Positions 50,360-60,769 of a DNA stretch of 64,000 nucleotides are shown in pieces; the stretch's first letter is position 1, and every line of letters starts with the position of its first letter. This DNA comes from Symbiodinium kawagutii (Eukaryota > Sar > Dinophyceae > Suessiales > Symbiodiniaceae), in assembly GCA_009767595.1 (NCBI GenBank), contig VSDK01017500.1, positions 983,353 through 1,047,352 of the forward strand, given 5' to 3'. The notes under the pieces are model-generated. The model made no database searches. It saw nothing but the letters and a program-made list of their open reading frames with translations, and was not told the DNA's origin. Both the position numbers and the translations under genes were made by a program.

Positions 50360-50475
50360 CAGGGTGCAGCTTCAGGCTGTTTCGAGGGCTCTGGGCAAGA
50401 GGCGCAGTCAGCCTTCGGCGTCGAAGTACCCATCCTTGAGGATCTGCTTGCGCCGGAAGGATGGGCCAATAAGAT
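50360..50475 (+). other. Coding-like island, frame uncertain
   Basis: After a CTCGCAG acceptor one plus frame reads GAASGCFEGSGQEAQSAFGV, then EVPILEDLLAPEGWANKM. Another reads LQAVSRALGKRRSQPSASKY. It lies where the kinase alpha-C region would be expected, but neither reading has the required motif clearly. Confidence 0.3.
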
Positions 50476-50479
50476 GTAG

Positions 50480-51250
50480 CTGCTTCGTGACCATTAACAA
50501 TGGTTAATTATTGTTATTAGGACAGTAACTATAACATAACATTGGTTATTATCGAACAAATGTATTATCAAACAAATGTGTTATTTGTTTATTATCAATG
50601 TATTATCAAATTGACATGTGAAACAAGTAGGGATACATCAACTACACCCTACAAGAGTGCATGTGTAGGGTGCATGCTGAATACTTTTAGCCTGTCAACA
50701 GTAGGGGACGGTCATGAACCATATTGCAGCATGGTCATGCCCTGTAGGGCAAGTTCAATCCTCAAGTCCAATTTTTTCTCGGTGGAGCACCCTCCACATT
50801 CTTGGTGACACCCCTCATGTTCTTGTTGAAACACCCTCCATATTCCATCATATTCCTTGTGATTTCAGTCAAATGTGGATTTTCTTGGTGAACACATCGA
50901 CAAGTGATGTTTGCTGGCTTGCCTTCACCACTAGCTGCAGCACCAAGATTCTGAGTCAGGATGAACCCGTTCACTATTTCGTGACAGAGTTGCTCGAAGG
51001 CTGAGCTGAGGGATGTGGTAGTAGCTTTCAAGTTGCGGTGAGTGAACTCAGCTTGTGAATGATGCTGCATTGATGGCTAGTTGTTGCGCTAGTTGTTGCT
51101 TAGTGAACGGTTGATTCATGATTCATTGATAGTTACTTGATGGTTGATTGGTGTTTACTTGATTGTTGATTCTCGAACTTCATTAATGAGCTCGTAGTAG
51201 CTTGATGTTGCTTACTTCTTTGCTCAATTCAACGTTGATTCATCATACAT
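50480..51250. other. No supported gene
   Basis: A 96-codon plus frame (50714-51004) and a 102-codon minus frame overlap without motifs. ACCCTCCACATTCTTGGTG-type strings repeat at about 50790-50845. Confidence 0.35.
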
Positions 51251-51355
51251 ATGGGTGTTTCTCAAAATAGGGGTACCCCCAAATCATCTAGTTATTAACC
51301 ACTTATAATAGTAAACCAACCATTTTTTGGGTCCCCTATGGCTTGAGAAACTACC
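51251..51355 (+). repeat. Family A element, copy 27
   Basis: ATGGGTGTTTCTCAAAATAG to TGGCTTGAGAAACTACC, close to consensus. Confidence 0.8.
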
Positions 51356-51433
51356 ATATATATATGTTTCCCTTATGATTGCTGGTGATTATTCGCATTA
51401 GTTGGCTCATTAATATTGACCCATAGCCATATA

Positions 51434-51496
51434 TAGCTGGTATATCCCCTATAGTTGCTAGTTGTTATCCCCTATTAGTAACCATTAACCAGCTGT
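51434..51496 (-). repeat. Family F element, reverse copy
   Basis: TAGCTGGTATATCCCCTATA to ATTAACCAGCT. It is preceded by a reverse family B end (ATTGACCCATAGCCA), so the F-B joint seen elsewhere is present here in inverse. Confidence 0.6.
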
Positions 51497-51544
51497 AAAT
51501 CACCATATATATATATATATATATGATCGATGGTTATCGATGAT

Positions 51545-51690
51545 CGATTCTGGAGATAGCGAGCGCCGCACAAACGCGCAAGCCGTGAGTCGTCCTCGTG
51601 ATGAGTTGCGCGTCCAGGCAATACTGGGGAACCGAACGCAACCCCGGATGCTGAGCAAAGCACCTGTGACGTTGACGGCATGAAACCAGG
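51545..51690 (+). other. Coding-like island, possible kinase N-lobe exon
   Basis: A plus frame reads ERRTNAQAVSRPRDELRVQA, then ILGNRTQPRMLSKAPVT. DELRVQAIL could be a kinase alpha-C helix with its conserved Glu, and the position fits the gene order, but this is only a guess. Minus frames are also open. Confidence 0.3.
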
Positions 51691-51848
51691 ATAGATCGCA
51701 ACCACCATTGCAATAGTAGGGGATAACCACCAACAACAATAGGGATAACCAACCAATTTCATGGGGTAATATTAATGGTTCAATAGTTGTAATGGTTCAA
51801 CCATAACCATGATAGATCGTAACCATAGATTACAACTGTTCAAACCAT

Positions 51849-51963
51849 TTGGCTATGGGTCAATATTAACCAACCAATAATGGGGGATAGCCACCAACAA
51901 CAATAGGGAATAAAATGGTTAATGATAGGGGAACCAGGGGTACGGGGTTTTGACCCACTGCCA
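51849..51963 (+). repeat. Family B element, copy 10
   Basis: TTGGCTATGGGTCAATATTA to GTTTTGACCCACTGCCA, complete and close to consensus. Confidence 0.8.
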
Positions 51964-53202
51964 TTTGTCACGATTGTTGGTGATTAACCATTGGCAGTCA
52001 TTTTAACCATTCTTCATGATGATTAACCATCGGTAGTCATCTTGATCTTAACCACTCTGTACCATGAATTCTGGAATCTTTATCAACCTCAGGAGCACTG
52101 TCAACTATCAACCAGAATCCATATCACCTGATCATTTGTATTGGTCTTTCCTTTTCTTGGTCTCAGTAAGTACTTCGAAGTATGGAATCATTTCACTGAG
52201 AAGGGCCAAGATGGACATGGCCCGCACTAAAGGATGTTGCAGTTGCATGGCTTCGAGGTTGCAGGCATCTGTCGCGTGCGTTCACCCTGGCAACCGGAAT
52301 AAGGTCGCCCTGACTACTCACGTGTGTTGCACATGGGAAAGTTGCTTCTGACAAACTAGTACTGGGGCAGTTTTTGTAGCACAGGTAGTACCAACCACTA
52401 CGTATCAACCATTCGCAACTTGACTTAGCCAATAACTATTAGCAACCATTATTAGCCATGATGAACCACCATGAAACCGATAGTAGCCATTGTTGGTGAC
52501 CATTCAGAACCATTTTTGACCACGATGAAACAGCTTCGCAGCTGTCTAAGAAAACCATAGCCACAAGCCACAGTGGTCGACCTGTACAATGGTAACGACC
52601 ATAATCATTGACAAACCATGACGAGTTGGCCATTGCAAACTTTACGGCCATTTGCAACCATTCTTAATAATGATTAACCATTGGTAGTCATCTTAACCAC
52701 TCTTTACCATTGATTCTGAATCTTTATCAAGCTGCAGGAGCTCTGTCAACTACTACCAACCACAATCTTTATTCTACGATGTGCCTGCATTCTTGACCAC
52801 TATCCACAGCTAACGCCAGCATTATTCAAAATTATTCATCATGATTATTGACTTATCGACCATCATTACCAACCTTCAATCACCATTCAGCCACCATTCA
52901 ACCATCATTCAATTTTATCATTCAACCAGCATTATCGACCATCATTCAACAGCCATTAACCTTCGTTAAAACTATCATTCCGAACCATCATTCACACCCA
53001 TCATTACCAACCTTCAATCATCGATTATTGACTACCGTCAACAGCCATTAACCTTCAATCACCATAATTCAAGCATTATTCAACAGCCATTGCCCTTGAT
53101 TCAACCATCATTCAACCACCATTTTGGCACTATTCACCATAATTGACAATTGATTCAACCATCATTCACAACCACCACTTCACCCACCATTGGTGCCGCG
53201 AG
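51964..53202. other. Intron-like repeat sequence with an island at 52190-52345
   Basis: AACCATTNTTAACCAC and CATTCAACCATC repeats dominate. A near-duplicate pair occurs (52000-52100 and 52670-52760, both with ATTCTGGAATCTTTATCAA-like text). In the island, MLQLHGFE followed by GTTGCA could be a 25-nt kinase beta-4 exon. This is too short to call. Confidence 0.4.
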
Positions 53203-53272
53203 GCGGCTCCCTGGACCAACTTGTACAGCACCTGGGCGACAGCACCGGGGCTTTTTCGGCCCCCCGCAACGC
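53203..53272 (+). CDS. Protein kinase exon: GGSL hinge/alpha-D segment
   Basis: Between an AG acceptor (GCCGCGAG) and a GTGGAC donor, the frame reads GGSLDQLVQHLGD, then STGAFSAPRNA. GGSL followed by an amphipathic helix is typical of the segment just after the kinase hinge. It starts in phase 1 and ends in phase 2. The next exon starts in the matching phase with QGPMSEES. Confidence 0.65.
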
Positions 53273-53306
53273 GTGGACATTCCACCTGAATCCACCATGT
53301 ACAGCT

Positions 53307-53366
53307 GGTTTACCTATGGAAAAAACATGGGATTTTTAGCTTCCAGATTAGTTTACCAGAGGCTTA
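53307..53366. repeat. Family C foldback element, partial copy
   Basis: TTTACCTATGGAAAAAACAT pairs loosely with CAGATTAGTTTACCAGAGGC. It lies 35 bp after the kinase exon. Confidence 0.5.
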
Positions 53367-53953
53367 TCATGGGTTCATTGGTGGGTAATAGCTGATTACT
53401 AGAAGTGAGAGAGTCACCAATATATCCCAATCTTTGGAACAGTTCTACCTCCTCAGTGGCTCTGTTCAATTCCTTAATCCTGTGTAGGATAACACTCCTA
53501 ATATTTCATGCGCCGGCGTTCAGCGCATTCGTGCCGTGGCGAGCGGTTTACCATTGAAACTTGTATAGATAGTTTACGTGATATATTAAGATTTGAAGTG
53601 AATGTGAATAGACACATCATTGGTTCATCGATATGATATGACTGGGTTGAAATTGCGCGCTAGAATCGGCACCGTGTCTATGTAGCTGGGCTTGCCAAGT
53701 TAACAACGTAACCCATCATAATTCATCACCAGATGCTTTGTTGATTTTGTCCCAATAAGGTAGCGAAGAGTTTTCTTCAACCGCTTATCAACCATTGGCA
53801 TCCATCATAAACCTCCGTCATCAACCACACGTTTTGATTATTGCCCTCATCTAGCGACTAGTGTAGACCATTGTTAGCCATTATCGATCATTCTTTCTGT
53901 AACATTGGTCAGCCATTATGCACCATTATTTGCCATGATCAATCATTATTGTT
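53367..53953. other. Intronic sequence, nothing recognised
   Basis: AT-rich non-coding sequence between two kinase exons. No element family is recognisable. Confidence 0.45.
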
Positions 53954-54400
53954 AGCTACTATTCATCACTAGTAACTAGTATCAGCCAGTATCAACCATT
54001 ATCAACTATTAACCACTAGTAATTCACCATGGTAAAACATCATTTTTAATTAACCCCTATAATCCGTCAAAATCAGCATTATTAACCATGAATAATGAAC
54101 CATTATTAACCGTTATCAACCACGATTAACCATTATTAACAATTATCGACCATTATTAACCATCACGAACCATTACTAATCATTATGAATCATCACTACA
54201 ACCATCACTATAGCCCATGGTTCATCCATGGTTCATTTTTAATCATCATTTAATGGTTATTCATGGTTAAGAATGGTGATTTTGACGGATTATAGGGGTT
54301 AAAAATGATGGTTTACCATCGTTACTAGTGGTTAATAGGTGATAATAGTTGATAATGGTTGATACTGGTTGATACTAGGTTAGTAGTGATTAGCCATTAT
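53954..54400. repeat. Large foldback (inverted repeat) element
   Basis: Arms of about 150 bp. The left arm (53954-54110) contains ATCATTTTTAATTAACCCCT followed by ATAATCCGTCAAAATCA. The right arm (54236-54400) contains the reverse complement TGATTTTGACGGATTATAGG followed by GGTTAAAAATGAT. Outside it, GTATCAACCATTATCAACTA matches inversely as well. The loop is about 125 bp of AACCATTATTAACC repeats. Confidence 0.8.
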
Positions 54401-54544
54401 ATATTATTAATCATTATCAATCATCACTAACCATCATTAACCATCACTACAACCCATGGTTCATTTTTAATGATCATTTCGGACCTGATTGGCAAGTATG
54501 AACCATGATAAACCATTATGAACCATTATTGATCATCATTAACC

Positions 54545-55430
54545 AGCAATATAAACCATTATAAACCATTATAAACCATTATAAACCATTATAAACCATT
54601 ATAAACCATTATAAACCATTATAAACCATTGGAAACCATTATAAACCATTATAAACCATTGGAAACCATTATAAACCATTATAAACCATTATAAAACATT
54701 AAGAACCATTGGAAACCATTATAAACCATTATAAACCATTGGAAACCATTATAAACCATTATAAACCATTGGAAACCATTGGAAACCATCATAAACCATT
54801 GGAAACCATTATAAACCATTATAAACCATTGGAAACCATTATAAACCATTATTAACCATTGGAAACCATTGGAAACCATTATAAACCATTGGAAACCATT
54901 TATAAACCATTGGAAACCATTGGAAACCATTATAAACCATTGGAAACCATTGGAAATCATTGGAAACCATTATAAACCATTGGAAACCATTTATAAACCA
55001 TTGGAAACCATTGGAAACCATTATAAACCATTGGAAACCATTATAAACCATTATAAACCATTGGAAACCATTATAAACCATTATAAACCATTGGAAACCA
55101 TTATAAACCATTGGAAACCATTGGAAATCATTGGAAACCATTATAAACCATTGGAAACCATCATAAACCATTGGGAACCATTGGAAACCATTGTAAACCA
55201 TTGGAAACCATTATAAACCATTATAAACCATTGGAAACCATTATAAACCATTATAAACCATTATAAAACATTAAGAACCATTGGAAACCATTATAAACCA
55301 TTATAAACCATTATAAACCATTATCAAACATTACAAACCATTGGAAACCATTATAAACCATTATAAACCATTGGAAACCATTATAAACCATTATAAACCA
55401 TTGGAAACCATTATAAACCATTGAAAACCA
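54545..55430. repeat. 10-bp tandem repeat array (ATAAACCATT / GGAAACCATT)
   Basis: About 88 units of a decamer with two main variants, ATAAACCATT and GGAAACCATT, and rare others (CATAAACCATT phase shifts, AAGAACCATT). One extra T near 54901 and another near 54990 shift the register. Blocks of the two variants repeat in the same order (for example around 54660-54730 and 55200-55290), showing segmental duplication within the array. It lies inside a kinase intron. Long open frames in it are artefacts. Confidence 0.95.
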
Positions 55431-55488
55431 TTAGTATAACCACTGCCGTTCTCTCCTTCGCGCAAGTTGTGCCTCCTGTACCTCCCAG

Positions 55489-55530
55489 GCAAGGTCCCAT
55501 GTCCGAAGAATCCGCGAGAAGCTTGGCGAG
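55489..55530 (+). CDS. Protein kinase micro-exon: start of alpha-E
   Basis: A pyrimidine-rich tract and CTCCCAG acceptor precede 42 nt reading QGPMSEESARSLAR, ending before GCCGCC, a GC donor. MSEE-AR-LAR is the usual lead-in to kinase alpha-E. The exon ends in phase 2, and the next exon supplies the missing G of AGG (Arg), giving LARKICEGL. Confidence 0.75.
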
Positions 55531-55661
55531 GCCGCCGGCCCCCGCCGGCCCGGCCGTGGCGCATGGCGCCATGGTTCCGGGGCGGCACCAAGCACTGGTT
55601 GGGAACCAAGGCTGCCTGGTTAATAGTTCCCCAATAATGCTTCATGATGGTTCATAATGGG

Positions 55662-55783
55662 TTACAAGGTGGGCCCCCAACCACTGAACTAAGTTTGGTT
55701 AGTTCACCCCTACAACTGGTAGTTAACCATACTTAGCTGAGTTATAAACCAACTAATCTAAGTGGTTGGGGGCCCACTTTGTA
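55662..55783. repeat. Family H foldback element (single copy)
   Basis: ACAAGGTGGGCCCCCAACCA at the left is the reverse complement, with one mismatch, of TGGTTGGGGGCCCACTTTGT at the right. An inner AACTAAGTTTGGTTAGTT pairs with AACCAACTAATCTAAGT. GC-rich ends make it unlike the other families. Confidence 0.75.
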
Positions 55784-55921
55784 TAATGCTCAATCATGGT
55801 TAATTATGCTGGTTAATGATGATCGATAATGGTTAATACTGGTTATTTGGTAAATAACAATGGTTTAATGATGCTGAATGATGGTTGATGGTGGGTTTTC
55901 AGTGGTTTTCAGTGGTTTGAT

Positions 55922-55955
55922 GTTGGGGTACCCCTATTTTCAGAAACACTCACAT
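55922..55955 (-). repeat. Family A element, right-end fragment
   Basis: GTTGGGGTACCCCTATTTTC then AGAAACACTC only. Confidence 0.5.
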
Positions 55956-56154
55956 CATGCGGAATCACATGCAGCATTTATTGAAGCCCACGAGAGGCGC
56001 GGGCTGTTACTCGCTTGAGCAGAGACTCAGGATTTATTGAACGCAAGATTTGGAACAGCGACTAGGTCACCCCGTAGGTGTAGATGCTAGTCGTTTCAAT
56101 ATGTTATTATAGTTGGTCATTGTTGAGCAATCACTCCATGTTTTCAAAAGTTGC

Positions 56155-56156
<2 letters not shown>

Positions 56157-56205
<49 letters not shown>
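56157..56205 (+). repeat. (CAT)n microsatellite
   Basis: Sixteen CAT units, inside a kinase intron about 50 bp upstream of the next exon. Confidence 0.95.
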
Positions 56206-56254
56206 ACCACCAACACCCAAAGGCCGGCACCGCCATACACGGGGCGTGCTGCAG

Positions 56255-56292
56255 GAAGATTTGCGAAGGTCTCTTGAGCTTGCACTCCAAAG
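56255..56292 (+). CDS. Protein kinase micro-exon: alpha-E helix
   Basis: 38 nt between the GTGCTGCAG acceptor and a GTGCTC donor read KICEGLLSLHSK. With the neighbouring exons the sequence becomes EGLLSLHSKG then VVHRDLKPGN, a textbook kinase alpha-E plus catalytic loop. The split codon G|GC at its 3' end restores Gly. Confidence 0.85.
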
Positions 56293-56398
56293 GTGCTCTG
56301 GCAAGCAGCGAGAGTGAGTGGATGTCATATGGCCGACTTGCAGGGATGTCCACACATGTTTCAGGGATGTCTGTGGCGATCATGGCTGTTTGAAGTGA

Positions 56399-56962
56399 CT
56401 AGTGACCAACAATCAGCAAGCAACAATAATGAGTGACGACATGGTGCTGTTCATGCAACACGTTAACCCTTGTGGTTGCAAAGCCATCATTTCTAGTTGG
56501 GGAAACCAATTGTTTTGGGGAGGATGCAAACGTAGGGTTGTTCAGCAATGCCATCAGATTCCAGCCCAGAGGCCCGTGGCAGGCATTCACCAGCTGTTGT
56601 GCTTGGATGAGTCGTGTAGTCAATTCCATTCTCGCTGCACTGTCAGGATGTTCATACACCAAGATTCTTTGGGAAATTCTGGCATACGCGAACCAGTGGT
56701 CGACACATGGTTCCACTTTCCACCATTGGAAGCTCAAAGAACAATGGACCAACATCCGATCTCGGGTGCAACTTCGCCTGCGCTGCAAGGGTTACAAGGG
56801 AGCGACTGCTACGTTGCTTTCATGTCTCAGGGCCCCCCTGAAAGTGCTGGAAAGGGCAACCAGGGTTGGAGTGGCCTTGCCACACCTGTGAGACCTGAAC
56901 TTGTTTGCCTCCCTGCTGCACTTCCCCTCATGCTGCTGGTCTCAGCCAATGCGAGCATGTGA
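56399..56962. other. Open frames on both strands, unassigned
   Basis: Plus frames of 186 and 152 codons and a minus frame of 129 codons overlap in normal-composition sequence. The minus reading contains RILVYEHPDSAARMELTTRL and IQAQQLVNACHGPLG. A plus reading contains KLKEQWTNIRSRVQLRLRCK. This lies in the intron between the alpha-E and HRD exons, so it may be a nested insertion or a remnant of another gene. I do not recognise it. Confidence 0.35.
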
Positions 56963-57368
56963 ATGAGTTCTGGCGGAGTTGTCTCGATCATCATTTTATG
57001 TTTGGATTGACCTATAGTTTTGAGGTCTGGAAGGTCCAGTTACATACTATTGCTCAATTAGCAGTTGCTTTGTATCACCATTGAACCAGCATGCCACATG
57101 TCTAGGTGAGTATATCTACATCTGGTTTTGCTTCCGTATATCACTGTCATGAATCACTATCAGCAACCATTCGCCATGACTGGTAATGATAATGGGCTAT
57201 TGCAGCTTGTTACTCACCATCACCACCACCATGATGATCATTATTATCAATCGGCATAAACTGTCTCAACCCGCATCATCAACCATCATCAACCATCATC
57301 AACCAGCATCAACCATCATGAATCTTCAACCTTCAAGGAGAAGCAACCGTGGCTTTGCTTCGCTCCAG

Positions 57369-57428
57369 GCGTGGTGCATCGGGATTTGAAACCCGGCAAC
57401 ATTTTCTTCGCCACGGACGGCCAGGCCT
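57369..57428 (+). CDS. Protein kinase exon: catalytic loop HRDLKPGN
   Basis: Following the acceptor CGCTCCAG, 60 nt read VVHRDLKPGNIFFATDGQA up to a GTGCGT donor. It holds the catalytic Asp (HRD), Lys (DLK) and Asn (PGN), so the protein should be catalytically competent here. The split codon T|TC at its end makes Phe with the next exon (QAFVKAEPKLIDF). This is the firmest identification among the cellular genes in the window. Confidence 0.9.
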
Positions 57429-57969
57429 GTGCGTCGGTGCGTGTCGGTGCGTGGCAGCCTGGGGGCCACGCGGTGAGGGGTTAGAAGGTGGGATGAGTTG
57501 GATCCGCGTTGATGGTGATGATGGTTGATCAATGATGCTGAAATGATGCTTTAAATGATGGTTTAGTGATGCTTTAATCGAAGTTAAATGGTGATCAATG
57601 AAGGTGAAATCATCATGATTTCTGATTATTTCCGATGCTTTTATGATGGTTAACTGATGCTTCAATGATCCACCACTGGTTATTTGGAGTAGTCAGTGAA
57701 TGGTCGCTTATGGTTTAGTCACTGCATTGAATGATCGTTAATCTTCGGTCCATTATGCAGTCCAAAATGACCACGATGGTCAGTTATTTGTATTCATCGT
57801 CAACCATCTTGGTTGAAATCCAATCATCCATCGGAGATTGACAGTTGGGGCTGCAGCAAGACCCCGATAGCTGGTCTTCTGGGGGAATCTACCAGCCCAT
57901 GGGTGACCACACGCTGGGAAAGCCCTGGAAAGCCATGGCACCACAGAGAGAGCAGCACATGGTGTAGAG
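57429..57969. other. Kinase intron, left part
   Basis: Contains GATGCTTTAATGATGG repeats and a GC-richer patch (57830-57960) with no recognised frame. A minus frame across 57333-57665 is repeat-driven. Confidence 0.4.
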
Positions 57970-58087
57970 GGTGGTTTCTCAAAATGGAGTACTCCCAAAG
58001 CTAGGGATGGTTAGTGACTATAAATGGTGAATATTGGCTAATATTGGATGATTTTGGGGGTCCGCCTATGACTTGAGAAACCACCAT
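57970..58087 (-). repeat. Family A element, copy 29
   Basis: GGTGGTTTCTCAAAATGGAG to ATGACTTGAGAAACCACC, complete, within the kinase intron. Confidence 0.75.
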
Positions 58088-59440
58088 ATATCCCATGGTC
58101 CGTTTTTGCGTATATAACCATGATAGTGTTGGCTACTTTTCCAACTTGTAGAGTTCCCATGAGAATCAACCCGTATTGTTGGCAAGCAAGAAATCCACCC
58201 ATTATTTGAATCAACTTATCCAACAATAGATACTTACCCATTATAAAATATTTGAATCAATTATTAACAATATTTGAATCAATTATAATTTTTTAAAATA
58301 GAGAATTACCCATTATTTTATCGATTAAAATCCAACTCATGAATTGAGAACGGGAATTAACCCAACAATGGGAAACCAATCAATTATCCAATGAACAATT
58401 ACTGTAGAGTTTCCCATTGTTGGTCCTTTGTTTGTTCCCCTTTTACAACAGTTGGTGACCTGGTTAGTTCATTTTGATTTGTCTTGTTGGTTCCCCATGT
58501 TGGCTGCCTGATTGATCCTGGGAATTAATACAAGATTTGCTCCCTTTTGGTAGATTAAGCCTCTTAAAAAGCAAATAGCAACCCCTACCATTGTTTGATT
58601 TTTTTCCATGAGTTTTTTTCTATACCAACTTTTTGAAACCATAGATTAACAATAGTTACCACCATAGACTAAGAAATCAAGAAGATTAACAATAGTTACC
58701 ACCATAGATAGTTTTTTCCTTTACCATCAAGAAGGTCTAATCTACCACCATAGATTAACAATAGTTGCTAGCATGGAAATCATGGTTGCAACGGAGTCCG
58801 AAGGTCGATTTTCCCATCACTTAGGATGCGAAACTTGTTGCACAAGTCCAGTTGTACCACTGCAACCGTGAACCCGGACGACACCCCGTTTCTGTTTAGG
58901 ATCAGTACCCGCTTGTTGGGATGCGCGAGTACACAGTGGTGATGCGTGATGATGATTCATGATGGGTAATGATCGTTCATGATGGTTGATAGTTTGGGAT
59001 GGTTGATTAATGATGATTCATGATGATTATGATCTATGATGGTCAATCTTGCTTAATCAACCATTATCTCTGGTTGACTGTGATCAAATGATGGTTTTGC
59101 AAATTTCCAAGCAACTTTGAGTGATCTTTGACCATGGTCCAAAGCCATCTATATCCACACTGCATGTTGTTGATAACTCTCAAGATGGTGTATGCTCACC
59201 ATTTGGGCGTGTGTCTGCTGATGGCTGGGTGTTCAAATTGCAGCCGATCGTTGATATTCGTCATTCATCATGGAGTCATCATCAATCATTATTTGCCATC
59301 ATGAATGATCACCCATTGTTGTTAATCATCATTAACCCTTACGAACCATCATTAACCATTACCAAGCATAATGAATGATCACTATCCACGCTTGTTTCCA
59401 TTGCTCATTGACCATAATCATTCACCATCCCTCACTGAAG
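58088..59440. other. Kinase intron, right part
   Basis: ATATTTGAATCAATTATTAA-type AT-rich repeats (58200-58320), AACAATAGTTACCACCATAG units three to four times (58640-58770), GATGATTCATGATGG repeats (58940-59050), and a small GC-rich patch at 58840-58930. No exon is recognised. Confidence 0.45.
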
Positions 59441-59502
59441 TCGTGAAGGCCGAACCCAAGTTGATTGACTTCTCCCATGCAGCCTTGGCGGTGGAGGGTG
59501 AG
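59441..59502 (+). CDS. Protein kinase exon: DFG-equivalent (DFS) and activation segment
   Basis: After the CACTGAAG acceptor the frame reads VKAEPKLIDFSHAAL, then AVEGE. LIDFS occupies the place of the magnesium-binding DFG motif. Asp is kept but Gly is replaced by Ser, an uncommon variant. The 3' end is either a GC donor at 59503 (phase 0, preferred because it matches the next exon) or a GTGAGG donor at 59498. Confidence 0.8.
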
Positions 59503-59599
59503 GCGGGTGCCATGGCGGGCCATGGCTTGCCGTGTAGGCAACAAAACCAGGGAGGTGTCCTCAGAACGAGGGAGGTGCCTGGCACCTAAATGACTACGA

Positions 59600-59731
59600 A
59601 TCATAAGGTTTCTCAACGATTTTCTAGGGTAGGGGGTTACAATGATTCATAATATGAGATTATGATAGTTGATAGGGGATATCTGGATAACCAACAATAA
59701 GAATGCCATAGAATGACTAAACAAGTAGTAT
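59600..59731 (+). repeat. Family G segment, copy 5
   Basis: GGTTTCTCAACGATTTTCTA through GATAACCAACAATAAGAATG to ACAAGTAGTATG, again directly left of a family A copy. Confidence 0.45.
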
Positions 59732-59839
59732 GTGGTGTTTCTCGAGCCATAGGGTACCCCAAAGCTATAGACGGTTTATTGCTATGAATGGTTAGTGACT
59801 TGGATGAATGGAGGGGTCCCCTATTTTGAGAAACACCCA
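59732..59839 (-). repeat. Family A element, copy 30
   Basis: GTGGTGTTTCTCGAGCCATA to CTATTTTGAGAAACACCC, complete. Confidence 0.75.
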
Positions 59840-59941
59840 AATGAATGTGGTGGGTGATTCAGCTGCCATTGTTACCTTTTGCAAGGGATATGGATCATAG
59901 TGATCTAGCAAAGAACCTGGGGTGTTCTACATGAGACCAGA

Positions 59942-60042
59942 TGGTGGTTTCTCAAACTAGAGGTTCCCCCAAATCATCCAATATCATTTATTTAGAGTAA
60001 TAAACCAGCCATTTTTAGGTCCCCCATTTTAAGAAACCCCAT
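59942..60042 (+). repeat. Family A element, copy 31
   Basis: TGGTGGTTTCTCAAACTAGA to CCATTTTAAGAAACCCC. Confidence 0.75.
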
Positions 60043-60222
60043 ATTTGTATTTGTATACTCGGTGCTAGTACCAGGCCTTGGTATACCTGTTGATGGTCCA
60101 ACAGCTGGACATGCCGGCAGTCCTGCAGTGACCTGGCCGTTACCAAACCAGGTCGTATGGTTGCCAAAGCCCTGGCACTTCAGAGGTTCCAACGGTTTGA
60201 TTGGTGATTGCTATGACCAGTA

Positions 60223-60325
60223 AGAGTGTTTCTCAAAATAGGGGACCCCCCTCAATGGTTAGTTAACTGTTGTAAATGGTATGTAAAGGATGCTTTTGGG
60301 GTACCGCTATTTTGCGAGATCCCCG
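60223..60325 (-). repeat. Family A element, copy 32
   Basis: AGAGTGTTTCTCAAAATAGG to CTATTTTGCGAGATCCCC. It is the third family A copy in one kinase intron. Confidence 0.7.
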
Positions 60326-60720
60326 ATCAAAAGTGTTTTGGGTTGTAACCAGCGACTGTATGACAAGTGATGAAACCCCTTCAAGTAGCAGATTCCGAGC
60401 TATTGTAGCTAATTGCATATTCTCGTTCACCCATCAGTAGCAGTCAACGAAGATTCGCCCGCACTATAAATCAGTATCACCCACCATGACTCACCTTCAC
60501 TAAGCGTCACTACAATCACAAAACCATCAAACCTTGGGTCTACCTTCAAGCTTCACTACTCATTACATGTCATTACTGCCCCTCATCCTTGACATTCACT
60601 ACCCTTAACCACTGCCATCCATCACTACTCCTCCATTAGTCATCATAAGCCATCGCTACCCACTGACTACTACCCACTTCCTCATCAGTTGCAAAATGCC
60701 AGGACTCTTTGCATGGGGAG

Positions 60721-60769
60721 CTGGGAACCAGAGGCTACGTTGCGCCTGAGGCAGGGATTGAATCCATGG
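60721..60769 (+). CDS. Protein kinase exon: activation-segment end GTRGYVAPE
   Basis: The plus frame reads LGTRGYVAPEAGIESM, with the GT-x-x-Y-x-APE signature that anchors the substrate-binding loop. The acceptor is taken at GGGGAG (60719-60720) in phase 0. A GC donor after ATGG (60770) gives phase 1 and, joined to the next exon, the usual spacing from APE to DIFSLGC. Other donors (GAG then GCAGGG, or GTTGGC at 60797) are possible. Confidence 0.75.

Noticed and set aside
54545-55430. Three open frames of 93-120 codons (HWKPL / WFIMVSNGFQ type) as a repeat protein
   Set aside because: They are direct translations of the 10-bp array. A period of 10 nt is read as a 10-residue repeat in any open frame, with no start context and no unique sequence.
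54545-55430. Periodic array as a CRISPR locus
   Set aside because: The unit is 10 bp with no unique spacers, and the sequence is eukaryotic with spliceosomal-type introns.
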